Assembly (NCBI GenBank): GCA_021775755.1
Contig: JAJFHE010000039.1
Coordinates: forward strand, 248,001-312,000
DNA: 64,000 bases
Direction: 5' to 3'
From: Hyphomicrobiales bacterium
GTDB lineage: Bacteria; Pseudomonadota; Alphaproteobacteria; Rhizobiales; JAJFHB01
Below, piece after piece: positions 23,001 to 26,920 of the stretch. The translations under genes and the position numbers were made by a program. The notes under the pieces are model-generated. The model searched no databases, was not told where the DNA came from, and saw nothing but the letters and a program-made list of their open reading frames with translations. How positions within the stretch are numbered: the stretch's first letter is position 1; every line of letters starts with the position of its first letter.

Positions 23001-25703
23001 ATATTCGGTGGCAATTTCTCCGAAGCAGTAACGCAACAGGGCTCCGCTGCCGGTGAGACGCTTACGGGCTCTGCGGCTGTCGATGTGCTTGTCGGCGAGC
23101 AAGGTGGCGATACGCTTCTGGGCAATGGCGGGGCCGATGTGCTGCGCGGCGGTGCCGGCGACGACATCCACGAAATCGGCGATCAGACTTTCGCCAAGAT
23201 CGACGGCGGCACCGGTCAGGACACGCTGCGCCTCAATGGCACCGACCTCGACCTCACGCAGATCGACAACCACCGCATAGAATCGATCGAGGCGATCGAG
23301 ATCAACTCGACGCTGACCCTCAATGCGGAAGATGTCTTCGATCTGTCCGAGACCGCCAACGATCAGGTTTCGACGTTGCTCGGCACCGACACCGCGAACT
23401 CGCTGATCGTGCGCGGCGGGGCGGGTGACATTGTGCATCTGGCGAACCTGCCTGCCGGCCATCCGAACGACGGCGGGTTCTGGACTGTCGGCGCGATGGG
23501 TCAGGTCATCGGCCCGGAAACGTTCGACATCTATCAGTTCGACGACGGCACGGGGACAAAGCTTGCCACGGTGCTGATCGAAACCGGTGTAGACGTCAGT
23601 GCGGAGCTGGCGCCCTCCGCCACGATCGCCGGCGTTCTTGCGGGAACCGTACCGGGATTATCGGGTTTCCAACTGAACGGTATCGATACGAACGGTGGTG
23701 CCGGTTACACGGTTGGCACGGTCGGCGACATGAACGGAGACGGCTTTGAGGATCTGATCGTTGCGGCTCCTTCATCTGATCCGGGCGCTCTCGCCGATGC
23801 CGGTGAGGCCTATATTGTGTTCGGCGGCCAGTCGTTCGGCAGTAGCTTTGATCTGTCCATCACTAACGGGACGAACGGGTTCAGGCTGCCCGGTCTGCTG
23901 GCCGGCGATTCGCTTGGCGACTCGTTCGGCGCGGGAGACATCAATGGCGACGGCCTGTCCGATCTGGTGATCAGCGCTATTTACGCCGATCCGGGTGGCG
24001 ACAGCCGCGCCGGCCAGGTGTTTGTTGTCTTCGGGAGCCAGACATTCGGAACCTCTTTCGATTTTTCGACATTGAACGGAACGAACGGGTTCAGGCTTGA
24101 CGGCATCGACGCCGACGATCTGGCGGGAGACGCCGTCGCCGTGGCCGGTGACGTTAACGGCGATGGCTTCGAAGATTTTATCATCGGCGCCGAATATGGC
24201 GATCCCAATGCGACGTCGAACGCTGGTGAAGTTTATGTGGTGTTCGGCGGTGACAGTTTCGGGGCGACTTTCGACCTTACCGCGTTAACCGGCACAAACG
24301 GCTTCCAGTTGAACGGTGTCAACGTCAACGACTACGCAGGTCCCTCTGTTTCCTCCGCCGGAGACGTCAATGGCGATAGCATTGACGACCTCTTTATCGG
24401 CGGACCGTTTGTCACGACAGGCGGCGCTACTTATGTGGGCGCGTCCTACGTCGTGTTCGGAGGACAAACCTTTGGCGCGACCCTTGAGCTTTCGTCGCTT
24501 AACGGTACGACCGGGTTCCGGCTCGACGGTATCGACGCTCTGGACCGCACGGGCCGCGTCTCCTCGGCGGGCGACATAAACGGCGATGGCATCGGCGACA
24601 TTCTTGTTGCCGGGCCGCACGCCAGCCCTGGCGGCAATGCAGAAGCCGGTGAGGTCTACGTCGTGTTCGGCGGCCAGGCATTTGGTGCAACTGTCGACCT
24701 CTCAACCCTGAACGGAACCACCGGCTTCAGGATCGACGGCGTCACCGCCGGAGATCGTGCCGGGCGCTCCGCCGCCTCAGCCGGTGATATAAATGGCGAT
24801 GGTGTCGACGACATCATCATCGGGGCGCGGTACGGCGATACTGCCGGCGGTGTCGATGCGGGCGAGGCGTACGTGATATTCGGCGGACAAGCATTTGGTT
24901 CCACCTTCGATCTTGCATCCATAAACGGCGTCAACGGATTCCGCCTTGATGGCACCGATGGTGGAGACCGTGCCGGGCAATCGGTATCTTCTGCCGGTGA
25001 TGTCGATGGCGACGGGTTCGATGACTTGATTATCGGGGCAACGTATGGCGATCCCGGCGTGCCCACCAACGAGGGTGAGGCCTATGTGATCTTCGGCGGC
25101 AACTTCACCGGTTCGGTAACGCAATTCGGGTCCACCGGCGCCGATACGATCAACGGTACTGCGTCAGCAGACGTGATCATCGCAGATCTCGGCGATGACA
25201 ACATCGATACAGGCGGCGGCGCTGATGTGGCGCGTGCGGGCGGTGGCGACGACGATGTGACGGTCGCCGATGCAACGTTCAAGAAACTCGATGGCGGGCT
25301 CGGGCTCGACACGCTGATAATCGACGACTTCGATCTGGATCTCACCGGCCTCTCGGATCTGGTCATCGAGAGTTTCGAGGCGTTCGACATCACAGGCACG
25401 GCGAATAACACGCTGACGCTGGCGCTTGAGGATGTGTTCGACCTGTCGGAAACGATCAACACCGACTTCACCGCCGCCAATTCGCACAACAATTTGGTGA
25501 TCATGGGCGATGCCGGCGATACGGTGGCGTTCAACGGTCCCGCGGCCGGGCACCCGGGCATTGGCGGCAGCTGGATGGATACCAGTACAACAACGGACAT
25601 CGATGGCGAAACGTACATCATCGCGGACTTCGTTCTGGGGGGCGATGTTCTGGCAAGCGTTGCGGTGGATCAGGATGTGTCGACAACGGGTCTCTATACG
25701 TAG
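5070..25703 (+). CDS. Giant RTX-type secreted surface protein with four FG-GAP beta-propellers
   Basis: The 6877-residue product is the likely cargo of the upstream type I system. Approximate order: small N-domain (18-105); FecR-like domain (110-225, ending VATMGIRGTAP); Gly-Glu repeat (328-389); Ser/Thr/Gly linker; Ig/cadherin/VCBS-like repeats joined by NDAP motifs (450-2870) with LamG-like domains near 1600-1820, 2085-2280 and 2420-2640; RTX Ca-binding repeats (2870-3960, GGxGxDxL). Four propellers at about 4103-4580, 4787-5290, 5501-5984 and 6198-6681 each have seven DxNGDGxxD calcium loops. They alternate with five RTX-like cassettes, the last forming the C-terminus. I saw no cysteine on reading. 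The reading frame is intact. The start is uncertain: TTG 5070 is the only conventional start codon after the stop at 4986, and it lacks a well-placed ribosome site. A role in adhesion, matrix formation or cell-surface display is inferred from the family. Confidence 0.93.
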   Translation: MPWVERDGGIQASKAALAPHAVYIWADGSAITIPDAHILFTAQFSRIGSDLVLTGEDGQTIVVVGYFNLQPPPNLFSPEGAMLSADVVLSLAGPLAPAQYAQTDVPEGQDPIGQVETIEGSATATRANGMVVELQVGTSVFQNDVVQTAEGSSLGITFIDETVFSLSGNSRMVLNELIYTPGGSSNSMLFNLVEGTFVFVAGQVAPTGDMRIDTPVATMGIRGTAPFTVIGSDGTTKFSIVPTPGGGIGEYLLFDKLSGALLGTVNATTVGSDQFLQLTSVGGDVQIIDKTPEDFATENAVQQEVYDAFTSMSSRVDAGEPAVGDGSGEGGEGGEGGEGGEGGEGGEGGEGGEGGEGGTGGEGGTGGEGGAGGEGGTGGEGGTGGESGGATGSGISTDAGGATASSLTGTSGPTGGTSGTGGGGTSGSGGGTTSGGGTTTTTTDTPTTVTNQAPIIDLTGVAPAGSPGVEPTVNEDGSVTLTGFDVSDPDGGGEITIGIIAGSTATLAQTAGLTFTQGDGTNDTTMAFSGTPDAINDALNGLNYFPTANDDNGGSLTISASDGQSTATATLIVNITPQPDDPIARADTFDITEDTGLNDSVFADNGAGIDEDPDTGSSFTVTSVNGVVGNVGSAIVLASGVSATVQANGQITATVPESFTAATSVSDNLTYTITDDTGRTATATVTINTTGVNDAPTASPVTIGVSEEGPPANGNFAGADVDGTVSSFAIATQPIVGTVTNNNNGTFTFNPGTAFDSLAAGVIQPITFTYTATDNNGAVSAPATVTVNITGVNDDPFLGTADTAGAATEIADGAPGENATTHQDAGTIAFFDLDALDSHTVLVTPQGGGFLGTFNAVVATDTSVDWTFTVADSALDGLAGSDVRTQDYLVTIDDGNTGSVSTTVRITIDGTGDNPVITSSAFSLNENTTAVGTIATSDDDTGDSAVFGITGNGADDALFSINQVSGALSFLSAPDRENPQDTGGAAGDNIYEVEVSAEDNDGLITTRTIQVTVDNVNETPSASNATLSATEDTARAFTVADFGYTDPEGVALASITIDSLPANGTLAVSGTGVSLFQTILAADIPNLTYTPSPNLSGTGLSTFNFTASDGVNDSAQQTITFNVAADNDAPVIALLSRVFNYTEGDGQIVIDTLAPATLIDIDSTDFDGGTVTATITAGGDAAEDRLSADTSGNVALSGTAASSTVSVGGTVIGTLVNAIAEGNDFVVTLNANATPALVQDLLRAISYENTDTNDPTGGARTVSITVSDGDGGTSAAAVSTITVLPQNDDPTTANLGGDSFTYSEGDGAVIIDQATAATLTDVDSPDFNGGVLTVSIPTGRVSAEDVLSISTSGTGITLSNGMNVGSVVSAGGTAIGFVGSGGSINQSVVVNFNTADATQARVEQLVRAITYENLDTDSPTETARTARFVITDGDTGTTANADVTITVAAVNDAPSLDLDVGDDTAAGNDFAGTFVEDGGAVAIHDSVAIADADDTNIESATVTLTNRLDGAAESLSVSGALPAGITTTGYNAATGELILTGAASIASYQTAIQQIRYDNTSDTPNATDRVIEIVVNDGDVDSAVATATLSITPVNDPTTVDLPRGAAFGGAVTDFAIVSPASGMPSGDLTVSVWINDPSTTTTRETYFSYGIQNGPSTENEIALWKEGGNFGVWFNDLLVPTSVAVPSDGNWHHFAVTFDTSSGAFEVFLDGVSADTGTANAGAIATTGGALVFGQEQDTLGGGFEVDQALTGSIADFGIFSGIKTPGDIANFAAGNFVPGTANIFLRWNDATQTFVDIAGSNVITTNGNVTTDTGPVVIAREDGLSIISGIEITDIDDGASPIAVTLAVNNGTLAITGTTAGLNFSDGDGSDGTLAFSGTQTAINTALSASILYQPDADFDGTDTLAVTADDGGGTGVGTLNLTFDVVGSNDAPTLDLDVGDDTAAGNDFAGAFVENGGPVAINDGVAVADADDTNIESATITLTNRPDGALESLSVSGALPAGITTTGYNSGTGELVLTGAATLAAYQTAIAQIRYDNSSEGPDTTDRSITVIVNDGDVDSATATATVTVASINDAPVVSVVQSLSDDFNDNAIDPDLWTTALGTGSSSVVEANSRIELTARGYLVSADEYNPTAAEPLKITGEVTFTSANDVFRIFFRSDATPVGASSGEVNSGLSVTLTPFQTTARLVSRTAGSDTVIDSGNISVVTGAAYSFEVTDDGTSISATFTRVGVPATTVTLTGQSAFAGPGNFVGFYNIATAGIVTYVDNVAIEHAQVPVAAQEETATAVTGISIADVDAGTDNIVVTLTAGNGALTVNTTVGGGVIAGQVLNNGSATVTITAPQAAINATLADGNGLTYQGNTDFSGTDTITVTANDQGSTGTDPSLTGGPADEEGSAVVTVEVTGLNDAPVVTAPASAPIAFADTAQFDGKATDFTFSNPVTNLPASDFTFTAWVNDPTFDATGDDPVEAYLTYVVSGANSEEFAIGNDNGSLVVVINDFELATGIAVPDDGDWHHVAVTFSATSGAVEVFVDGTSAFTGTAPTGGLTGGGGLVFGQAQSTPVGGFDSESRFKGGLAEVGFFSSILAAGAIASIAAGTVTPASAAIFFRWNDTTKRFEDISGGSNTMTTRGDVTTSPAGAPLVPEDGVISLSGITVSDVDQGATPLSMTLSVLNGQLAISGPATGLVFTDSDGTDGSIAFTGSQTDITNAFTNSIVYTPDADFDTADTLSITADDLLAGGSTTLNITINLVPSNDLPVTSQDTFFTTSGSLLNDNTLTNVIDPDGDTVTNPFVATVFTRAGGTVSFLANGDFTYTPPANFTGLDFFEYAAEDGSGNVGTAIGAAATDFATVSVSATSTTPVNQAGDGSVNVLQGNSGNDLLQGLGGNDTLRSGGAPLDPIGGFAGEDRLEGGDDDDLLISEGGQARLVGGPGNDTLQVNDTGNYWDFAYADYSTSTGDVFANFTAATFNGITPFGTALPSAINLAPNEVADGFGTVDTVTGVHLFRDGSGNDEFYADGTFNNSFGTFLEIRLTLGNDRADFTGSAASTRRVSYKDAGGGVQASLATQSATDFGNPVGTFIGSDVLINANQLRGSDFADQLEGDANNNRLRGSDGADAIDGGGGTNRIDHFDSPTGVVVNLLVGLTIDDGFGTQDTLLNIHDVAGSSFEDDIIGDNSANTLFGFAGDDRLVGLDGADTLVGDFNDPEFSDGAFGGNDTLVGGAGNDLLQGGMGNDILLGGDDVDTLEGGPGRDHLEGGAGGDTLRSGGAPLNVIGVLSGPDVLLGGDGDDTLISEGGFSRLVGGPGNDTLQVVDTGAFWDFANADYTSSPDRILANLSGSLQTLDGIGVAANSIVDGHGSIDTVSGFHVIRDSAFDDVIHVNQSEFLNSFGGFMEVRLSNGDDTVTFVNPAGARLSFKNALGGVSVDLDDDGDGNAVTIDAVAVDFGNPLGTFIGTDTVTGANQIRGSDFDDQIFGSDRTDVQERFRGSDGIDTIDGRGGTDRLDFFDSPGGITINLSLGASQVADDGFGNTETATNIENVAGSVFDDSITGDGNDNSLFGFAGSDTISGLGGDDFIVGDFLNLAGSNGGPPGDDVLDGGDGEDRLEGGGGDDTLNGGDQGDVLIGDSGDDIIDGGDDIDPVANVRSFGDFLTYFRDPAGVDVNFFTGVGIDGFGDTDAISNVEFLEGSHHGDVLTGGNVANDGFEAFIGLAGNDTIDGGTGFDRVRYRGDPGSVIVNLSSTTQLGVLSGQALDGFGSTDTLISIESVQGSNFADNLFANDLGIQFRPQGGDDNVVGGLGTDQVDYAFTGGTQGAVVNLGGNTATDTFGDTDTFTSIENVRGSFMVDSLTGDGNANVLIGLAGADTLDGAGGIDTVNYAAALGSSGSSGFNAQNGVTVDLGAGTATDPFGSADTMISIENVIGTQFADVITGSADTELINGRDGDDRLGISDQTFTLIDGGAGQDTLFLNGTNLDLTQVSNGAIAGIEAIDLNSTLTLDAQDVIDLSDTPNTQVGGGAVDDSLIVRGAATDNVVFKDLPAGGSWSQTATGTLISGETFDTYEYDNGGTIATVLVEQGVVVALPVSAVVSLADVVAGTVAGFSGFAIDGLVANDYSGRSVSSAGDVNGDGFGDIIVGADYANYSAGETYVIFGGAGFGSSFDLTTLNGTNGFVINGEAANDKSGHSVSSAGDVNGDGVADLIVGAPNANYSGYSYGGAYVVFGGQAFGASVDLSTLIAAEGFELPGFDRYNAVGNAVSSAGDINGDGIDDLIVGDPSGYYNSYYYGGTYVVFGGQTFGSSFDLSSFDGSNGFLVRGLASNDQAGHSVSGAGDVNGDGIDDLIIGAYNANSGVGESYVVFGGQAFGATFDLGTLNGTTGFQINGIDTDDRSGISVSDAGDVNGDGFADVIVGAHRAGPAGDEYAGESYVVFGGPSFAATVSLASLNGTNGFLLSGVDGGDYSGFSVSSAGDVNGDGVDDLLISAHHGEYGTYQGAAYVVFGGQAFGASFDLSTIDGVNGFVLEGANNGDYAGMSVSAAGDVDGDGLDDLIVAATYASPGGRTYAGTTYVVFGSDFTGAITQLGDQNANVLTGSAAADTLIGGRGADSLLGNGGADVMRGGTGDDDIEIGDQTFVRIDGGGGQDTLSLNGTDLDLTQIANNKITSIEAIDLNSTLTLNAQDVIDLSETDNTEVSTALATPTPNSIIVRGSVTDTVDLMKLPSGHPIGGGNWIQSATGIVIGPETFDVYTADGVGGVTIATVLIEQGVNVLLPLPTTLSLGDTLVANTFGLNGVKFEGIDAGDNAGISVSSAGDVNGDGLDDFIVGASLATVGAQNFAGESYVVFGSTSFGSTFDLTTLTGTANGFRLDGVVASDQSSYSVSGAGDVNGDGFADLIVGALGDDDGAEANPGAAYVVFGAATFAASIGLGTLTGTNGFKLDGKDATDYAGISVSGAGDINGDGIDDIIVGANQAYNGGYTKAGEAYVIFGGQSFAAVLDLDVLTFDGDNGFILTGVYGDDLAGRSVSRAGDINGDGIGDLLVGAPGAYDYSSNYRYGASYVVFGGQDFSINSSTFDLDGAAGGGVLNGFKLSGEVDGDQAGYSVSAAGDINGDGIDDLIIGAHYHAASGAGSGAAYVVFGGQSLSGHLSLSDITGLGGANSIQGFRLGGEAATDYAGASVSAAGDINGDGIGDLLVGALSNNDGGAGAGAVYVVFGGQAGLTGSLSLGNIGGAIDGFELTGEAAGDSAGVSVSAAGDVDGDGFGDFLVGANENTSGGASAGAAYLLFGGDFSSAVTVPGTTSGETLNGTAGADVVIADLGADTLLGAGGIDVLLAGGGDDIVEIGDQSFRRVDGGGGQDTLRLNGTDLDLTQIANNKITSIEAIELNSTLTLNAQDVFDLSETDNAEVSTLLGAATPNSLIVRGGATDSVFLDDLPAGHPSEGGFWQAGATGQVIGSETFDIFTFDDGSGTALATVLIEQGINVTSAVPASTSIDDIIAGDVIGLRGARFAGEAAYDTAGFNVQAAGDFNDDGFDDFIVTSEFNADGGASAGAAYVVFGSASGFGGSQNLSTAAGLQFTGGVGFQLSHTGLPGDADGDGISDIVLGASANVAGNAGGSTFVVLGGQGLTGTQSITNVGGTIDGVRFTAEVATDGLGASVALNGDLDGDGLADVLAGARGDASVAAKNGAAYFVPSGQAGLTGSISLTNIGGSLDGVKFTGFGAKDEAGVAVRSIGDINGDGVDDALIGALNSGGVGYEGSAYVIYGGQDIPSPSSLANVGTTIAGFRLDGEAGTDFAGQRGAPLGDINGDGFGDFATSGPFHEAGGTDRGRTYVIFGAAAAPGATVSLGLTGTGSLPGFILEGEANLDRSGIIVSSAGDFDGDGVNDLLVSADLNDYGAYDAGAVYVIAGGQAGLTGTLQLSDVGDSVSGFRVTGSAATDRFGSSVRAIGDIDGDGFDDIAIGAFQHDDAGNNDAGAAYVIFGGNFSEAVTQQGSAAGETLTGSAAVDVLVGEQGGDTLLGNGGADVLRGGAGDDIHEIGDQTFAKIDGGTGQDTLRLNGTDLDLTQIDNHRIESIEAIEINSTLTLNAEDVFDLSETANDQVSTLLGTDTANSLIVRGGAGDIVHLANLPAGHPNDGGFWTVGAMGQVIGPETFDIYQFDDGTGTKLATVLIETGVDVSAELAPSATIAGVLAGTVPGLSGFQLNGIDTNGGAGYTVGTVGDMNGDGFEDLIVAAPSSDPGALADAGEAYIVFGGQSFGSSFDLSITNGTNGFRLPGLLAGDSLGDSFGAGDINGDGLSDLVISAIYADPGGDSRAGQVFVVFGSQTFGTSFDFSTLNGTNGFRLDGIDADDLAGDAVAVAGDVNGDGFEDFIIGAEYGDPNATSNAGEVYVVFGGDSFGATFDLTALTGTNGFQLNGVNVNDYAGPSVSSAGDVNGDSIDDLFIGGPFVTTGGATYVGASYVVFGGQTFGATLELSSLNGTTGFRLDGIDALDRTGRVSSAGDINGDGIGDILVAGPHASPGGNAEAGEVYVVFGGQAFGATVDLSTLNGTTGFRIDGVTAGDRAGRSAASAGDINGDGVDDIIIGARYGDTAGGVDAGEAYVIFGGQAFGSTFDLASINGVNGFRLDGTDGGDRAGQSVSSAGDVDGDGFDDLIIGATYGDPGVPTNEGEAYVIFGGNFTGSVTQFGSTGADTINGTASADVIIADLGDDNIDTGGGADVARAGGGDDDVTVADATFKKLDGGLGLDTLIIDDFDLDLTGLSDLVIESFEAFDITGTANNTLTLALEDVFDLSETINTDFTAANSHNNLVIMGDAGDTVAFNGPAAGHPGIGGSWMDTSTTTDIDGETYIIADFVLGGDVLASVAVDQDVSTTGLYT
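6052..6236 (+). repeat. 9-bp minisatellite encoding Gly-Gly-Glu/Thr repeats
   Basis: About twenty tandem copies of a 9-base unit of the form GGNGGNGAR, encoding GGE that changes to GGT or GGA toward the 3' end. It lies between the FecR-like N-domain and the extracellular repeats of the giant protein. In-frame slippage would lengthen or shorten the linker without breaking the gene. Confidence 0.85.
13731..15960 (+). repeat. Tandem duplication of a ~1.1-kb RTX module
   Basis: Copy A (about 13731-14840) and copy B (about 14851-15960) share the same ordered landmarks: DTLRSGGAPL, LISEGG, RLVGGPGNDTLQV, WDFA-ADY, ADGFG or DGHGS, GNPxGTFIG, NQxRGSDF, RFRGSDG or RLRGSDG, and NxLFGFAG. Spacing between matching landmarks is about 1.12-1.13 kb. 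The copies are diverged, so this is an old in-frame duplication within the giant gene. Confidence 0.8.
16890..25703 (+). repeat. Five-cassette / four-propeller long-period repeat (~2.1 kb)
   Basis: A ~200-residue cassette recurs five times with the landmarks IGDQTF, DGGxGQDTL, LNGTDLDLTQI, IEAIDLNSTLTL, QDVxDLSET, IVRGxxTD and ATVLIEQG. The IGDQTF landmarks lie near 16925, 18953, 21094, 23176 and (diverged) 25262. The four intervals of about 2.03, 2.14, 2.08 and 2.09 kb each contain one seven-bladed FG-GAP propeller. Copies 2 and 3 are also visibly similar at DNA level (around 19011 and 21150), pointing to duplication or conversion of whole propeller-cassette units. Confidence 0.88.
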
Positions 25704-25763
25704 CCAAATCGAACTGTGTGTGCATGATCTAGAATAACGGGGCGATGGCGCAGGGGAGCCAGG

Positions 25764-26909
25764 GTGGTAAAAGAAGTCAAGAAAACGACGGGCCGGAAAA
25801 CAGCGTCTGCAAAAAAGCCTGCGACCGCGACGGCTAAACCCAAGCCCGCACCCAAAACGGACGTGGCGAGCGCCGAAGCCGATCCTTCATTCGAACTCAC
25901 AACGTCGCGCCAGTTTGAATCCTGGTTCGCGGAGCAGGACGCGAGCCTGGCATTCACCACTTATCAGGCCGGCAAACTGTTTTTCCTCGGCCTCAGGGAT
26001 GACGGCAAACTGGCGGTCTTCAACCGTACGCTCGAACGCTGCATGGGGATTGCAAGTTCCGGCAACGCGCTTTATGTGGCGACGCTTTATCAGATCCTGA
26101 AATTTGTCGATGCTGCGGCGGAAACACCGGCCGATGGTCCCTACGACACGTTCTATGTGCCGCAGGTGAGCTACTATACGGGCGATGTGGATGCACACGA
26201 TCTGGCCGTCACCGCGAGCGGAGAAACAATCTTCGTCAACACGCTGTTCAGCTGCGTTGCCACGCTCAGCCAGACGCACAGCTTCAAACCGGTCTGGACG
26301 CCGCCGTTCATCGACCGTCTCGCCGCCGAGGACCGGTGCCACTTGAACGGACTTGCCCTTGACGATAAGGGGCTCGCCTATGTCACGGCGGTTGCGGAAA
26401 CAAATGTCGCCGACGGCTGGCGCGATCATCGCGACGATGGCGGTGTCGTTATCGACGTGCGTAGCGGCAACACCATCGCGTCGGGTCTTTCGATGCCGCA
26501 TTCGCCGCGTCTTTATGACGGGCGGTTGTGGCTGCACAATTCCGGCACCGGCTATTTCGGGTTTATCGACCCTGCCAAGTGCGAGTTCGAGCCCGTCGCC
26601 TTCTGCCCGGGATACCTGCGCGGCCTCGACATCATTAACGGATTTGCGATTGTCGGTCTCTCCAAGCCGCGCGGCAACAAGACGTTTTCGGGGCTTGCGC
26701 TCGACGATAATCTTGCCGCCAACAAGGTCGAACCCAGATGCGGCCTCTATGTTATCGATCTGAAATCCGGGGATGTCGCGCACTGGCTGCGCATTGGCGG
26801 CGTGATCAGCGAACTCTATGATGTTGCCGTGTTGCCGGGGCGGCGCAACATCGCGGCCATCGGATTTCAAAGCGACGAAATCCGCCGTGTCGTTTCGATC
26901 GAAATCTGA
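25764..26909 (+). CDS. TIGR03032-type beta-propeller protein of unknown function
   Basis: The 381-residue product starts with a Lys/Ala/Pro-rich tail (about 1-40) and then reads as a TIGR03032 (DUF4915-like) domain. Characteristic phrases are FLGLRDDGKLAVFNR, FVPQVSYYTGDVDAHDLA, RCHLNGLALDDKGLAYVTA, LSMPHSPRLYDGRLWLHNSG and CPGYLRGLDIINGFAIVGLS. I see no signal peptide. The GTG start has AGGGGAG five bases upstream. It lies 60 bases after the giant gene and 11 bases before a cyclase, all co-directional, so it may be expressed with the adhesin. Function is not established for the family; relatives are often found near large surface or TPR proteins. Confidence 0.82.
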   Translation: MVKEVKKTTGRKTASAKKPATATAKPKPAPKTDVASAEADPSFELTTSRQFESWFAEQDASLAFTTYQAGKLFFLGLRDDGKLAVFNRTLERCMGIASSGNALYVATLYQILKFVDAAAETPADGPYDTFYVPQVSYYTGDVDAHDLAVTASGETIFVNTLFSCVATLSQTHSFKPVWTPPFIDRLAAEDRCHLNGLALDDKGLAYVTAVAETNVADGWRDHRDDGGVVIDVRSGNTIASGLSMPHSPRLYDGRLWLHNSGTGYFGFIDPAKCEFEPVAFCPGYLRGLDIINGFAIVGLSKPRGNKTFSGLALDDNLAANKVEPRCGLYVIDLKSGDVAHWLRIGGVISELYDVAVLPGRRNIAAIGFQSDEIRRVVSIEI

Positions 26910-26920
26910 CGGATACGGAT

